This document shows positions 15,194-22,007 of a stretch of 25,345 bases of DNA, one piece after another. Each line of letters starts with the position of its first letter. Positions within the stretch are counted from its first letter, which is position 1. Origin of the DNA: Phycisphaerales bacterium UBA1910 (GTDB lineage Bacteria > Planctomycetota > Phycisphaerae > Phycisphaerales > UBA1924); the NCBI GenBank assembly GCA_002337545.1, contig DDGE01000047.1, forward strand, positions 98,694 through 124,038, written 5' to 3'. A program made the translations under genes and the position numbers. The notes below the pieces were generated by a model. The model was not told where the DNA came from and did not search any database. It was given only the letters and a program-made list of their open reading frames with translations.

Positions 15194-16912
15194 ATGAGTC
15201 TGACATCAAGCATCAATATCGCCCGTTCGGCGCTCACAACCTCGCAGCTCGGGCTGCAGGTCGCGTCAATGAACATGGCGAACGCTGCCAACCCTGCGTA
15301 CACGCGTCAGATTGCGATGCTGCAGGCGATCCGTGGGCGTGTGAGCGATCCATACCAGATCGGACAGGGTGTCGCGGTAACGGAAGTGCGCCGGCAGATT
15401 GACGAGGCGCTCCAGCGACGACTTTGGGAGGGCAACTCCGCCGAGCACGCAAGCGCCCAGCAATACGGCGTCCTCTCCCAGCTCGAAACGATCCTCAACG
15501 AGGGGACCGAGTTTGATATGTCGTCGCAGCTTTCGGGATTCTTCAACACCTGGACCGAAGCGACCACCCTGCTCGATTCCGCGGCAACCATCCGGAACCA
15601 GGGGGAGGCGATCGCTTCGTTTATCCGGAACATGCGGTCGGATCTGACCGTTCAGCGCCAACAGATCGAAGATCAGATCGATGCGCAGGTAGTCCGCGCG
15701 GACGCGATTCTTGATGAGATCGCATCGATCAACAACACGATCTCGGAGAGTGAGATCGGCGATGCAGAAGCCAGCGGTCTCCGCGATCAACGCGATACGC
15801 TCGTGACCGAGCTCGCGCAGCTCATCGATGTGACAGTCGTCGAGACGAACTCCGGTGCGTATGACATCTACTCGGGCTCGACGCCGATTATTCAGGGCGG
15901 GCGGAATCGCGGGATCGAGATCACCCGGGCTACAGATGAAAACGGCGAACTCAGCGTGCGTGTCGAGATCGCCGCTGATTCGACCCCGCTGCCGGTTACC
16001 GGGGGTTCGATCGGCGGGCTGCTCGCATCTCGCGATGGTGCGATCGATGAGACGCTCGAAAAGCTCGACACACTCGCCTCGCAGCTGATCTTTGAAGTCA
16101 ACAAGCTCCACTCGACAGGCATCAATGCCGACTGGCTCTCAAGCACCGGGGCGACGCTGCAAATCCCGACTGGCGATCAGACCCTTGCGCTGAACGACCC
16201 GAACAACGACACCTTCGCGGACCTCCCGTTTGCGGCGGTCAACGGCGGGTTTAATATCACGGTCCGAAATGAGAACGGGTCTATAGAAACGCGCCGGATC
16301 GATATCGATCTCGATGGCATCGATAGCACCGGAGCCGCGGGATTTGGTGACGATACGAGCGCGGAGGACATCCGCGCGGCGCTCGACGCCATCGACGGGA
16401 TCAATGCGAGTTTCGACTCGTCCGGGAAACTTCAGATCACTGGCGACGCGGGATACTCGTTCTCATTCAGCGAGGACACATCGGGCGCGCTCGCGGTCAT
16501 GGGTGTCAACTCCTTCTTCACCGGCGATAACGCATCGGACATTGATGTGATCGAGGATGTCGAGGTCATGCTCGGACGCATGGAGGGCGACCAGTTCGTT
16601 GCGAACGGGACCGCGAAGCTCATCGGTTCACTCGGTGAGGAAGCGGTCGACGGGCTCAACGGGCTGGGGATAAAGAAGTTCTGGGCTCAGCATGGCACAG
16701 ACATCGCGACCCAGAGCGCTTCGGCACGCAACAAGACCAACGCAGACACCCTGATCCGAGAGTCGCTGGATGCCCAGCGTGCCAGCGTGTCGGGCGTCAG
16801 CATCGATGAGGAATCGATCAACCTGCTGAGTTATCAGCGACAGTACCAGGGCGCGGCCCAGGTCATCACCACCGCGCAAGAGATGTTCGATACGCTGCTC
16901 GCGCTGCTCTAA
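15194..16912 (+). CDS. flgK: hook-filament junction protein FlgK
   Basis: FlgK (HAP1) forms the first ring joining the hook to the filament. The 572 residues begin with the rod/hook-type segment SSINIARSALTTSQLGLQ and the signature ASMNMANAANPAYTRQ, followed by the FlgK-specific YQIGQGVAVTEVRRQ and an alpha-helical region to about 200. It closes with SIDEESINLLSYQRQYQGAAQVITTAQEMFDTLLALL-type helices, the usual FlgK C-terminus. The middle (about 310-450) is an Asp/Gly-rich surface-exposed insert. An AAAGGGGAT is placed well before the ATG. It lies 16 bp after the chaperone gene and 19 bp before flgL, an operon arrangement. Confidence 0.95.
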   Translation: MSLTSSINIARSALTTSQLGLQVASMNMANAANPAYTRQIAMLQAIRGRVSDPYQIGQGVAVTEVRRQIDEALQRRLWEGNSAEHASAQQYGVLSQLETILNEGTEFDMSSQLSGFFNTWTEATTLLDSAATIRNQGEAIASFIRNMRSDLTVQRQQIEDQIDAQVVRADAILDEIASINNTISESEIGDAEASGLRDQRDTLVTELAQLIDVTVVETNSGAYDIYSGSTPIIQGGRNRGIEITRATDENGELSVRVEIAADSTPLPVTGGSIGGLLASRDGAIDETLEKLDTLASQLIFEVNKLHSTGINADWLSSTGATLQIPTGDQTLALNDPNNDTFADLPFAAVNGGFNITVRNENGSIETRRIDIDLDGIDSTGAAGFGDDTSAEDIRAALDAIDGINASFDSSGKLQITGDAGYSFSFSEDTSGALAVMGVNSFFTGDNASDIDVIEDVEVMLGRMEGDQFVANGTAKLIGSLGEEAVDGLNGLGIKKFWAQHGTDIATQSASARNKTNADTLIRESLDAQRASVSGVSIDEESINLLSYQRQYQGAAQVITTAQEMFDTLLALL

Positions 16913-16931
16913 GAAAGACGGAGGCTTCGAC

Positions 16932-18968
16932 ATGACAAGTTTCCCGACCAGTTATTCACGGGCACCAACCCTCATTTTCTCGCAGAGTTCGCTGAACTCG
17001 CTGGGGCGGACGAGCTATTCGCTCGCTCGTCTCAACGAACAGCTCGCCACGGGGCTCAACATCCTGCGACCGAGTGACGACCCGATCCGCAGCGCGACCG
17101 TGTCGATCCTCGATGGGCGTCTTGAGAATACCGAACAGATTCTCAAGAACCTGGAGTTTGCGGGCAACTCGCTCGGAATCATCGATAACGCGCTCGGTGA
17201 TGCAAAGTCACTTATCGATGAGGCGATCTCGATCGCATCCGAACAGCTCTCGAGCCCCTCAGATTCGGAATCACGATCCGGGCAGGCCACGATTATCGAT
17301 TCGCTTGTCAGCTCGCTCTTCAACATCGCGAATACCGAATCACTCGTGGGGTATGTCTTCGGCGGGACCAATCCCACTGGAGCGCCTGTGAGCGCCTTTG
17401 GAGGCGGGTATCGATTCACGGGTGAACGCGGCGGGCTCACCGCGGCATTGGGTGCGATCTCGGATATCCCCATCACCCTTGGTGCAGATAACGCGATCGG
17501 TGCGCTGAGCAGCCGAATTGAAGGAACCGTCGATCTCGATCCGGACCTGACACTCGACACGCGATTGAGTGATCTCAACGGAGCTCGCGATCTGGGAATC
17601 GAGCAGGGAATCGTTGAGTTCAGCTACAACGGCGGCCCAACGGTCACGGTGGATCTCAGTGGTGCCGACACCATCGGCGATGTCGCAGACACGCTCGAAG
17701 CGGCGATTATTGAGTACGAAACGGACAACAGCGTTTCGATCCTCGGGCCCGGTGGGGTAAGCATCTCCGGCGGCGCACTCGACTTTGATATCGCTGGCGG
17801 CGGGACACTCGACTTCACAGACCAGCAGGGCTCGTATGTCGGCGCGGACCTGGGGCTCGTTCAGGATCCCGCGGTCTCGTTTACGACCGCGAGCGGGACC
17901 GGACTTGATCTGGACGCCAAGCTGAGTTGGACGACACCGATCTCATCGCTACAGGGGCTCGGCGGCTCGGCTTTGGATCAGATCTCGTTGAGCAACAATG
18001 GGCAGACCATGGAAGTCGATCTTTCCGGTGCCACCACGCTTGGCGATGTGAAAAGCGCAATTGAAGCAGCCAGCGACGGGATCCGCGTGCGGATCAGTGA
18101 TGATGGCACCTCACTCAATGTGTTCACAGAAACTGCCGGCACACGGGATCTGGCGCTCTCGATCGCGGAGGTTGCCGGCGGCAACGATACCGCGACCCTG
18201 CTCGGGATCCGCTCATATGCGCTCGACACGCCGCTCAGTGTGTTTAATGATGGGCGAGGGATCGACATCGCGGAGGGGAGCGGCGTCGCGACAGAGAATG
18301 AGGATTTCTCGATCACACTCGGGGATGGTTTCGAGATCACGATCGATCTGAGTTCCAGCGATATCGCGACGGTTGGGACCCTCGTGAACGCGATCAACTC
18401 GCAGGCGGATACACAGCTGACAGCAGCCGGGCGTCCGACGACGGATTTCGCGGTCTCGTTGTCGGCGACCACGAACGGGCTTGAGTTCACACAGGATGCC
18501 GCGATCGGGGCATCGGGCGCGATTTCAATCTCGCCTCAACGGTCCGCCGCTGCTGAGCAGCTCGGGCTGCTCGATGCGGATTTGAGCCCGGGCGGCAACA
18601 CGCTGACATCGAGTGACCGTGCGAGCGTTCGCGTGAACAACCTGTTCACCCATTTAATGGATTTATCTCAGGCATTGCGGAGCGACGACACGCTTGGCAT
18701 CCAGATTGCGTCCGAAAACCTGAAGGGATCCCTTGAGGACTTGATCCAGTCGCAGGCACTGGTCGGGGGATACGCAAGACGGGTTGACGAGGAAGTGCTT
18801 CGTCAAGAGGACAAGAGCGTGCTCGATGAGGCGATGCGATCACAGCTGCGGGACCTGGACTACGCGCAAGCATCGTCACGGTTCGCGCAACTTCAGTTGC
18901 AGATGCAGGCCACGATGAGCGTGATTGCGCAATCGCAGTCACGGACACTCTTGGACTTCCTGGGGTAA
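16932..18968 (+). CDS. flgL: hook-filament junction protein FlgL, unusually long
   Basis: FlgL (HAP3) is the second junction ring, on which the filament grows. The flagellin-like ends are clear: LNSLGRTSYSLARLNEQLATGLNILRPSDDPIRS (about 21-54) and the C-terminal helix RFAQLQLQMQATMSVIAQSQSRTLLDFLG (about 650-678). At 678 residues it is about twice the usual 300-400. The extra length is a central region (about 211-540) made of three related units, each with a flagellin-IN-like core: VTVDLSGADTIGDVADTLEAA (in part), MEVDLSGATTLGDVKSAIEAA (in part) and ITIDLSSSDIATVGTLVNAIN (in part). These would form surface-exposed domains. The Shine-Dalgarno reads ACGGAGG, the same string seen at the two flagellin genes. 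Confidence 0.93.
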   Translation: MTSFPTSYSRAPTLIFSQSSLNSLGRTSYSLARLNEQLATGLNILRPSDDPIRSATVSILDGRLENTEQILKNLEFAGNSLGIIDNALGDAKSLIDEAISIASEQLSSPSDSESRSGQATIIDSLVSSLFNIANTESLVGYVFGGTNPTGAPVSAFGGGYRFTGERGGLTAALGAISDIPITLGADNAIGALSSRIEGTVDLDPDLTLDTRLSDLNGARDLGIEQGIVEFSYNGGPTVTVDLSGADTIGDVADTLEAAIIEYETDNSVSILGPGGVSISGGALDFDIAGGGTLDFTDQQGSYVGADLGLVQDPAVSFTTASGTGLDLDAKLSWTTPISSLQGLGGSALDQISLSNNGQTMEVDLSGATTLGDVKSAIEAASDGIRVRISDDGTSLNVFTETAGTRDLALSIAEVAGGNDTATLLGIRSYALDTPLSVFNDGRGIDIAEGSGVATENEDFSITLGDGFEITIDLSSSDIATVGTLVNAINSQADTQLTAAGRPTTDFAVSLSATTNGLEFTQDAAIGASGAISISPQRSAAAEQLGLLDADLSPGGNTLTSSDRASVRVNNLFTHLMDLSQALRSDDTLGIQIASENLKGSLEDLIQSQALVGGYARRVDEEVLRQEDKSVLDEAMRSQLRDLDYAQASSRFAQLQLQMQATMSVIAQSQSRTLLDFLG

Positions 18969-19126
18969 CTCAGGAGAGATGGCGCGTCGGGTGAAAACCC
19001 GGCGACGCGGATTGGATCGAGATCCCATGCTCTTTCGGCCAGGCATGGGATCAAGACAGGATGTCGCCCGGCGAGGACGCCGGCGTCGATCTGAACTGGA
19101 CCGGCCGAATTGATCGGAGCGCACAC
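18969..19126 (+). promoter_or_regulatory. hairpin-rich leader between flgL and fliW
   Basis: This 158-bp gap holds several inverted repeats in a row. One stem-loop has a GAAA loop at about 18983-19010. A perfect 10-bp stem GATCCCATGC/GCATGGGATC lies at 19021-19030/19043-19052. The palindrome GACAGGATGTC at 19055-19065 has GGA as its triloop, and a CCGGCG/CGCCGG stem lies at about 19069-19084. No T-run follows any of them, so they are not intrinsic terminators. The GGA triloop resembles a CsrA site. A 44-codon Arg-rich open frame (18979-19113) also covers the region but has a poorly spaced Shine-Dalgarno. Confidence 0.45.
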
Positions 19127-19576
19127 ATGGAAGTGCGGACCACACGATTTGGGGTGATCGAGATCGCGGAGGATCGCGTGATCACCTTCCCTGAAGGGTT
19201 ACTCGGGTTTGGCGACAGGAAGCGATTCTGTCTGCTGCAGCCTGGTGACGACGCATGTTTCTTTTGGCTCCAGTGCGTTGAGGACGCGGACCTGGCCTTC
19301 GTGGTCACGGATCCGACCTTCTTCGAGCAGGATTACTCTGTCCCCATCCGCCCAGAGCAGATGTCGGATCTGAGTCTTGAGAAGCTCGAGGACGCGCAGG
19401 TGTTCGTTATTGTCAACAAGATCGGAGATCAGCTGACGGGCAACTTCCAAGGCCCGCTGCTGATCAACACGCTGACCAAGGTTGGACAGCAGATCGTCAT
19501 GGCGGAGAAGCGATGGACAACCCGTCATCCGCTGATGCGGGTCGCCTCGGGTGCAACCCAAACCGCTTCCGCCTGA
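19127..19576 (+). CDS. fliW: flagellar assembly factor FliW (CsrA antagonist)
   Basis: FliW binds CsrA and blocks its RNA repression, and is itself titrated by unexported flagellin. This partner switch is established in Bacillus subtilis and Campylobacter. The 149 residues match the family: EVRTTRFGVIEIAEDRVITFPEGLLGF at the start, CFFWLQCVEDADLAFVVTDP, and the C-terminal LTGNFQGPLLINTLTKVGQQIV. An ATG at 19127 with CGGAG upstream is chosen. An ATG at 19061 in the same frame would add 22 residues with no counterpart and begins inside the leader palindrome. It is followed 182 bp later by csrA and then a flagellin gene, the same trio as in Firmicutes. Confidence 0.95.
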   Translation: MEVRTTRFGVIEIAEDRVITFPEGLLGFGDRKRFCLLQPGDDACFFWLQCVEDADLAFVVTDPTFFEQDYSVPIRPEQMSDLSLEKLEDAQVFVIVNKIGDQLTGNFQGPLLINTLTKVGQQIVMAEKRWTTRHPLMRVASGATQTASA

Positions 19577-19758
19577 TCTTCTGTCCGCGAGAGGACTGAT
19601 CACGCGAATCGTTCGTGTGTACGCGCTCGGAGAGCGCGGCGTGATCCATCTGTCTATACGACATCGTCGGGTCGAACGAACCCCTCGATCGATGAACGAA
19701 AACCACACCGCGGGCCGAGAGCACACTCGGCACGCGGAAGAGAGCAAGGAGTCAACGC
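19577..19758 (+). promoter_or_regulatory. structured csrA leader with a GGA-triloop hairpin
   Basis: This 182-bp gap contains a large inverted repeat GATCACGC/GCGTGATC (19598-19605/19639-19646). Inside it is a perfect 7-bp stem CGCGCTC/GAGCGCG (19622-19628/19632-19638) with GGA as loop. A second stem lies just before the csrA Shine-Dalgarno: CCGCG-G-GCCGAG paired with CTCGGC-A-CGCGG (19708-19719/19726-19737), loop AGCACA. No intrinsic terminator is seen. A GGA in a hairpin loop is the CsrA-binding layout, so autoregulation is possible, but this is inferred. Confidence 0.45.
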
Positions 19759-20103
19759 ATGCTTGTGCTCTCAAGGCAGCGTGATGAAACCATTATGATC
19801 GGGGACGAGATCGAGATCTCGGTCGTCGATATCCGGGGCGACAAGGTCCGTCTCGGGATCAACGCCCCCACTCGGATCGCTGTGCACCGCAAAGAGGTGT
19901 ACGACGCGATCAAGCGAGAGAACACCCAGGCGGCCAGACTGGGTGCGAGCGACCTCGACTCGCTGGCGCAGACGATCAAGCCCGGTCCCGCTCGACGCGA
20001 AGTGCGTGAGCAGGGCCTGCCCGATTCCATGCTCGGTGCAACACGCGTCAAGCCCGGCGTTGGTGCAACGAGCGTCACGAATCAGGACAAGGACACTGCA
20101 TAA
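19759..20103 (+). CDS. csrA: carbon-storage/flagellin regulator CsrA with extended tail
   Basis: CsrA is a dimeric RNA-binding protein that occludes ribosome sites by binding GGA in hairpin loops. Residues 1-58 align throughout with the family ([20 protein letters not shown], then [22 protein letters not shown]). The RNA-contacting Leu4, Arg6 and Arg44 positions are kept. The total is 114 residues, against 61-75 typically, because of a C-terminal tail of about 50 residues ([20 protein letters not shown] onwards). This tail is rich in Arg, Gly and Thr, with no recognised fold. In B. subtilis the C-terminal extension of CsrA contributes to FliW binding, so the tail may matter for the FliW encoded upstream. 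AAGGAG lies seven bases before the ATG. A flagellin gene starts 48 bp downstream. Confidence 0.94.
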   Translation: MLVLSRQRDETIMIGDEIEISVVDIRGDKVRLGINAPTRIAVHRKEVYDAIKRENTQAARLGASDLDSLAQTIKPGPARREVREQGLPDSMLGATRVKPGVGATSVTNQDKDTA

Positions 20104-20132
20104 CCAGGTGCCCCCAGAGAGGGGTTTCACTC

Positions 20133-20150
20133 GCAATCACGGAGGATTGC
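20133..20150 (+). promoter_or_regulatory. fliC1 Shine-Dalgarno hairpin, predicted CsrA site
   Basis: A perfect 6-bp stem GCAATC/GATTGC (20133-20138/20145-20150) has loop ACGGAG (20139-20144), and the ATG follows one base later. The Shine-Dalgarno GGAGG sits in the loop and closing pair. A-N-GGA in a loop over the ribosome site is the standard CsrA repression layout, and csrA ends 29 bp upstream. Confidence 0.65.
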
Positions 20151-20151
20151 C

Positions 20152-21711
20152 ATGACACGCATTAACTCAAATATCCCGAGTCTGATCGCGCAGCAGCGCC
20201 TCAACCAATCTGGGGCTGATCTGTCCACCAGACTCGAGCGTCTCTCTACAGGTTTACGGATCAACCGAGGCAAGGACGACCCCGCGGGTCTGATTATCTC
20301 GGAACGGCTCGGTACCGACATCTCGAATATCGAGCAGGCGATCAAAAACGGCGAGCGGGCCAGTGCTGTCATCGCGACAACGGAAGGCGCCCTCACGGAG
20401 ATCACCGATCTGCTCAACTCGATCAAGGCGCTCGCGGTGGAGGCGGCCAATACCGGTGCGCTCTCCGATGAGGAACGCGATGCGAATCAGTTGCAGATCG
20501 ATTCCGCGATCCAGTCCATCACCCGGATCAGCAACACCGCCACATTCGGGGGGCTCAAGCTCCTCGACGGGTCTCTCGATTACATCACATCGGGGATCAG
20601 CAACACCGAGATCAGCAACGCGAAGATCACCGCCGCGAGCTTTGTCGGCAGCACCAGCATCAATGTTGATGTCGATGTCATCTCATCCGCCCAGAAGGGT
20701 AACCTGTACCTGAGCGGTGACCACTCAGCCGTCGGCGGGACGGACGGTACGATCCTTTCTCGCACTACGATCCAGGTCCGTGGACCGCTCGGTTCTCGCG
20801 AGCTCGTGATCGAGTCCGGGCAGACATACGCCCAGGTCGTGGACTCCGTGAACCAGCTCTCAGAGCTCACCGGGGTCGAGGCAGCGCTGATCAACGGCGA
20901 CGCGAACTCCGGTATCGTCTTCAGCTCGGCGGAATACGGATCGGACGCGTTCGTGAGTGTTGAACGCATCGATAGTCCATCTACACCGGCTGATGATAAC
21001 TGGACGCTTTACAAGCTCGACTCGAACTCCGAGATCCCCGCAAATGGTGTTCCCTGGGGCGATTCGAACCTGCTCTCTGGTGTGGATCGCGATTCGGGCG
21101 CTGATGTTTCGGCCCTGATCAACGGGATCCTCGCCACGGGTGAGGGGTTGAATGTATCGATCAACTCGCCTTCGCTGGGGATGGAGCTCCTGCTCAACGA
21201 GACATTCGCGACGGACCCAAGCCTTACGGCGGCAGCGTTCGACATTACCGGCGGTGGTTCGCTCTTCCAGCTTGGCCCGGAGATCTCCGCGCTGCAGCAG
21301 GCGAACATCGGTGTGCAATCAACGGCATCTGAATCGCTCGGCGGGACCCTCGTCAACGGCGAACTCCAGTTCCTGTCATCCCTGACCAAGGGGCAGACCA
21401 ACTCACTGGACAACGCGGCGTCCCGGAATGACTTCTCGGCAATCGAGGACATCGTGGACGCGGCGATTGATGAGGTCTCGATCCTTCGAGGGCGATTGGG
21501 TGCGTTCGAGCGGAATGTGCTCGACACGAACAATCGCTCGTTGCAGGCAGCGTATGAGAATCTCAGCGCCAGCCGATCGATCATCCGAGATGCTGACTTT
21601 GCGAAGGAGACGAGCGAGCTAACCCGAGCTCAGATCCTTCAGAGTGCGGGCACGAGTGTGCTGGCCCTCGCAAATCAGCAATCCCAGCAGGTCCTGCAGT
21701 TGCTCGGCTAA
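20152..21711 (+). CDS. fliC: flagellin (first copy)
   Basis: This is a filament subunit of 519 residues. The N-terminal D0/D1 part reads TRINSNIPSLIAQQRLNQS and LSTGLRINRGKDDPAGLIISERL. The C-terminal part reads LGAFERNVLDTNNRSLQAAYENLSASRSIIRDADFAKET and ends ANQQSQQVLQLLG. Both are standard flagellin polymerisation domains. The variable centre (about 150-400) is exposed on the filament and includes a flagellin-IN-like stretch (IQVRGPLGSRELVIESGQTY). It follows csrA by 48 bp, with no terminator between them, so read-through from the fliW-csrA unit is likely. It has its own terminator. It uses several rarer codons (AGA, CGA, TTA, GGG) that the second flagellin gene largely avoids, suggesting a minor filament component. 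Confidence 0.95.
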   Translation: MTRINSNIPSLIAQQRLNQSGADLSTRLERLSTGLRINRGKDDPAGLIISERLGTDISNIEQAIKNGERASAVIATTEGALTEITDLLNSIKALAVEAANTGALSDEERDANQLQIDSAIQSITRISNTATFGGLKLLDGSLDYITSGISNTEISNAKITAASFVGSTSINVDVDVISSAQKGNLYLSGDHSAVGGTDGTILSRTTIQVRGPLGSRELVIESGQTYAQVVDSVNQLSELTGVEAALINGDANSGIVFSSAEYGSDAFVSVERIDSPSTPADDNWTLYKLDSNSEIPANGVPWGDSNLLSGVDRDSGADVSALINGILATGEGLNVSINSPSLGMELLLNETFATDPSLTAAAFDITGGGSLFQLGPEISALQQANIGVQSTASESLGGTLVNGELQFLSSLTKGQTNSLDNAASRNDFSAIEDIVDAAIDEVSILRGRLGAFERNVLDTNNRSLQAAYENLSASRSIIRDADFAKETSELTRAQILQSAGTSVLALANQQSQQVLQLLG

Positions 21712-21740
21712 GGCACCACAATACAAGAGCTTAACACCAC

Positions 21741-21767
21741 AAAAGCCCCCTTCAACGGGGGCTTTTT
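21741..21767 (+). terminator. rho-independent terminator of fliC1
   Basis: A perfect 10-bp stem AAAAGCCCCC/GGGGGCTTTT (21741-21750/21757-21766), loop TTCAAC, is followed by T. It separates the two flagellin genes into different transcription units. Confidence 0.93.
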
Positions 21768-21897
21768 CATGCGCCCGCTGCGATGAGCAGCTTGCGTCCG
21801 GATAACAGGAGTACGAAAAAGAGGCCAGAAAAATGAGTGTGCGACTTCACTCGCCCCCCCTGCGCGACGATCAGCAATGCGTCCATCAGAGTTCAGG

Positions 21898-21914
21898 TGG
21901 ACCATGCCTTGTGC
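21898..21914 (+). promoter_or_regulatory. weak sigma-54-like sequence upstream of fliC2
   Basis: TGGACCATGCCTTGTGC has GG-N10-GT spacing and the same TTGTGC end as the flgF candidate, but it lacks CACG after TGG. The terminator behind fliC1 implies a promoter somewhere in 21768-22007. No better sigma-54, sigma-28 or sigma-70 match was found there. Confidence 0.25.
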
Positions 21915-21959
21915 GAAGGAGCAGCGAGGCAGGTGCAAAGGGCAAGACCTTGTGCACCA

Positions 21960-22001
21960 GTCGGGGATCGACAAACTCCCCGGCAGTAACACGGAGGTTG
22001 T
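21960..22001 (+). promoter_or_regulatory. fliC2 leader hairpins: predicted double CsrA site
   Basis: The Shine-Dalgarno lies in a hairpin GTAAC/GTTGT (21986-21990/21997-22001, two G-U pairs) with loop ACGGAG (21991-21996), the same loop as at fliC1 but a different stem. About 25 bases upstream, GTCG/CGAC (21960-21963/21969-21972) presents GGGAT, also exposing GGA. An alternative pairing CGGGGA/TCCCCG (21962-21967/21977-21982) would compete with it. Two sites, one on the ribosome site, is how CsrA represses hag in B. subtilis. Confidence 0.6.
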
Positions 22002-22007
22002 CAGCAA

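Noticed and set aside
13174..15303. 709-codon open frame on the minus strand across flgI, flgJ and flgN
   Set aside because: It is antisense to three recognised genes with good ribosome sites. Its translation is Arg/Asp/His-rich with no fold, as expected from GC-rich codon bias.
18979..19113. 44-codon Arg-rich open frame between flgL and fliW
   Set aside because: The AGGAG is only two bases from the ATG and the frame covers several inverted repeats. It is better explained as structured leader, though a small protein cannot be excluded.
20111..20124. CCCC/GGGG hairpin between csrA and fliC1 as a terminator
   Set aside because: It is a short stem with only TTT following, less convincing than the terminators at 13036 or 21741. 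It may be part of the fliC1 leader instead.
21768..22007. sigma-28 (FliA) promoter for fliC2
   Set aside because: TCCGGATAA at about 21795 resembles the -10 GCCGATAA, but no TAAA-type -35 lies at the right distance.
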